Shown piece by piece: positions 5,844 through 6,809 of a stretch of 6,809 bases of DNA. Every line of letters begins with the position of its first letter. Positions within the stretch are counted from its first letter, which is position 1. The stretch is from an uncultured Eubacteriales bacterium (GTDB lineage: Bacteria; Bacillota; Clostridia; Oscillospirales; CAG-272): NCBI GenBank assembly GCA_934477985.1, contig CAKSOR010000143.1, forward strand, positions 1 to 6,809, written 5' to 3'. Position numbers and translations under genes: made by a program. The notes under the pieces were generated by a model. That model was not told where the DNA came from and ran no database searches. It saw only the letters and a program-made list of their open reading frames with translations.

Positions 5844-6604
5844 TGATAGAAAAACTCGGATTACAGCTCTATTCGGTCAGAAGCCGCATGACCGACGAAA
5901 AATCCACCCGCGAGACCCTCGAAAAGCTCCTCGAGCTTGGTTACTCCGAGGGTCAGACCGCCGACACCAAGGACTATCCCGGTTTTGCAAGGATCTGCCG
6001 GGAGGTTGGCTTCGGCGTCTGCGGAACGCACGGCAGCTTTGAGGATTTCATCGCCGATCCCGACCGCGCGATGGAGATTCACGATATGCTCGGCACGAAG
6101 TTCATCGGCGTCGGCGGAATGGGTGCGAAATACCGCGAGAGTCTTTCAGCGCTCGAAGAGTTCATCGGGCTCGCGAACGAGTTCGCCGCGAAGATTCACA
6201 GGTACGGGTTCAGGTTTACCTATCACCACCACTCGGTCGAGTTCGGAAAGCTCGAGGGCAGGCGGATGATGGACGTGCTCGTCGACGGGCTCGACCCGGT
6301 CACGACCTCCTTCACGCTCGACACCTACTGGATTCAGCACGGCGGAGGAAACATCCTCGAGTGGATGCAGAAGCTCGACGGGCGAATCGACATACTGCAC
6401 CTCAAGGACATGGGAATCCATGAGCTCGACAAGCCCTTCATCACCGAGATCGGGCAGGGCAACATCAACTTCGACCCGATAATCGAGCTTGCCGGAAGGA
6501 TCGGCGTCAAGCACTATGTCGTCGAGCAGGATTACTGCCCCGGCGACCCGCTTGAGAGCATGAAGGTAAGCTCTGAGTATATCCATTCGAGGTATATGAG
6601 ATAG
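5843..6604 (+). CDS. Sugar phosphate isomerase/epimerase-like TIM-barrel protein
   Basis: A 253-residue member of the xylose-isomerase-like / AP-endonuclease-2 TIM-barrel superfamily. Members isomerise or epimerise sugars, inositol derivatives or sugar phosphates with a divalent metal. Family blocks are all present: LGLQLYSVR (5-13), THGSFEDF (62-69), YHHHSVEF (127-134), LDTYWIQHGGGN (159-170, metal-type D160), HLKDMG (186-191), EIGQGNINF (202-210) and VVEQD (226-230, E228). The start is the ATG at 5843, sharing its A with the gpmI stop (TAATG). An in-frame start at 5813 would lie inside gpmI and precede the family's usual N-terminus. There is no strong ribosome-binding site, so translation probably relies on ribosomes finishing gpmI. 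Its substrate cannot be read from sequence. Coupling to gpmI hints at a role near central carbon metabolism, which is inference. Confidence 0.88.
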   Translation: MIEKLGLQLYSVRSRMTDEKSTRETLEKLLELGYSEGQTADTKDYPGFARICREVGFGVCGTHGSFEDFIADPDRAMEIHDMLGTKFIGVGGMGAKYRESLSALEEFIGLANEFAAKIHRYGFRFTYHHHSVEFGKLEGRRMMDVLVDGLDPVTTSFTLDTYWIQHGGGNILEWMQKLDGRIDILHLKDMGIHELDKPFITEIGQGNINFDPIIELAGRIGVKHYVVEQDYCPGDPLESMKVSSEYIHSRYMR

Positions 6605-6629
6605 TATTCAGGATAAGTCAATAAATCGG

Positions 6630-6674
6630 TTTTGCGCTGAAAAGGTTTGGGTTCATGAACTTTTCAGCGCAAAA
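6630..6674 (+). repeat. Perfect 15-bp stem-loop downstream of the gpmI operon
   Basis: TTTTGCGCTGAAAAG (6630-6644) and CTTTTCAGCGCAAAA (6660-6674) are exact inverted complements separated by 15 nt; the loop ends in TTCATGAA, itself palindromic. It begins 26 bp after the TIM-barrel stop and is followed by ATTATCT rather than a T tract, so it is not a standard terminator. It may stabilise the 3' end of the mRNA or act together with the true terminator just downstream. Confidence 0.65.
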
Positions 6675-6682
6675 TTATCTGG

Positions 6683-6723
6683 AAACTTCCCTTTGCGCAA
6701 AAAATGCTAAGGGAGGTTTTTTT
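6683..6723 (+). terminator. Intrinsic terminator of the gpmI operon
   Basis: AAACTTCCCTT (6683-6693) pairs with AAGGGAGGTTT (6709-6719) as an 11-bp stem with one G-U pair and a 15-nt loop, and seven T residues run from 6717 to 6723. This is the canonical rightward Rho-independent layout and should end the gpmI/TIM-barrel transcript. Confidence 0.88.
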
Positions 6724-6809
6724 GTGCTAAAGTTTTAAGGCAATACCGCACAATTCACGGCTGACGCCTTAAGCACGCATCTGCTTGCGGATTTTCCGTC
6801 ATACGTCAC
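6724..6809. other. Terminal 86 bp without a supported gene
   Basis: After the terminator there is no start codon with a ribosome-binding site on either strand. A minus-strand frame is open from the window edge to a TAA at 6737-6735 (24 codons, ending ASAVNCAVLP). It could be the tail of an off-window gene or a chance or repeat-derived frame. The segment shares short words with the gpmI leader in opposite orientation, including AATCCGCAA and GCAAGCAGA. That is compatible with, but far from proving, related intergenic repeats. Confidence 0.35.

Overview
The window reads as chromosomal DNA of an anaerobic, GC-rich, gut-type clostridium (Bacillota, Clostridia; lineage inferred). Support for this: a V/A-type ATPase operon, the conserved Firmicutes pair of an ACT-domain protein (UPF0237) with a UPF0210 protein, SigA-like promoters with 17-bp spacers, and strong GAAAGGAA or AGGAGG ribosome-binding sites. 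I see no transposase, integrase, CRISPR array, tRNA or rRNA.

Left part (1-2509, minus strand). Transcription from a promoter at 2545-2573 would read a small ACT-domain protein, the UPF0210 protein, a 68-bp gap holding a hairpin, and then the start of a V/A-ATPase operon: a coiled-coil stalk subunit (H/G type) that overlaps the AC39-like subunit C by 4 bp. Subunit C runs off the left edge.

Middle (2510-3735). A 173-bp AT-rich region carries two divergent promoters arranged around nested inverted repeats. Rightward lie a TTG-started two-helix membrane protein of unknown function and a small lipoprotein. The lipoprotein's start codons are buried in a 14-bp hairpin that exposes the Shine-Dalgarno sequence in its loop.

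Right part (3736-6809, plus strand). A second rightward promoter (3755-3783) opens a leader of about 400 nt without a convincing gene. It is packed with GCAA motifs and hairpins and ends in a 21-bp stem-loop just before gpmI. The gpmI product is a 551-residue independent phosphoglycerate mutase whose sequence follows the long plant/trypanosomatid type. It is translationally coupled (TAATG) to a TIM-barrel sugar-phosphate isomerase/epimerase-like protein. A perfect 15-bp hairpin and a canonical intrinsic terminator close this two-gene unit. The last 86 bp hold no supported gene.

The candidates most worth a second look are the long structured gpmI leader, the start-codon hairpin of the lipoprotein, and the symmetric divergent promoter region. 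The enzymes belong to known families; the UPF0210/ACT pair and the membrane protein/lipoprotein pair have no function I can assign.
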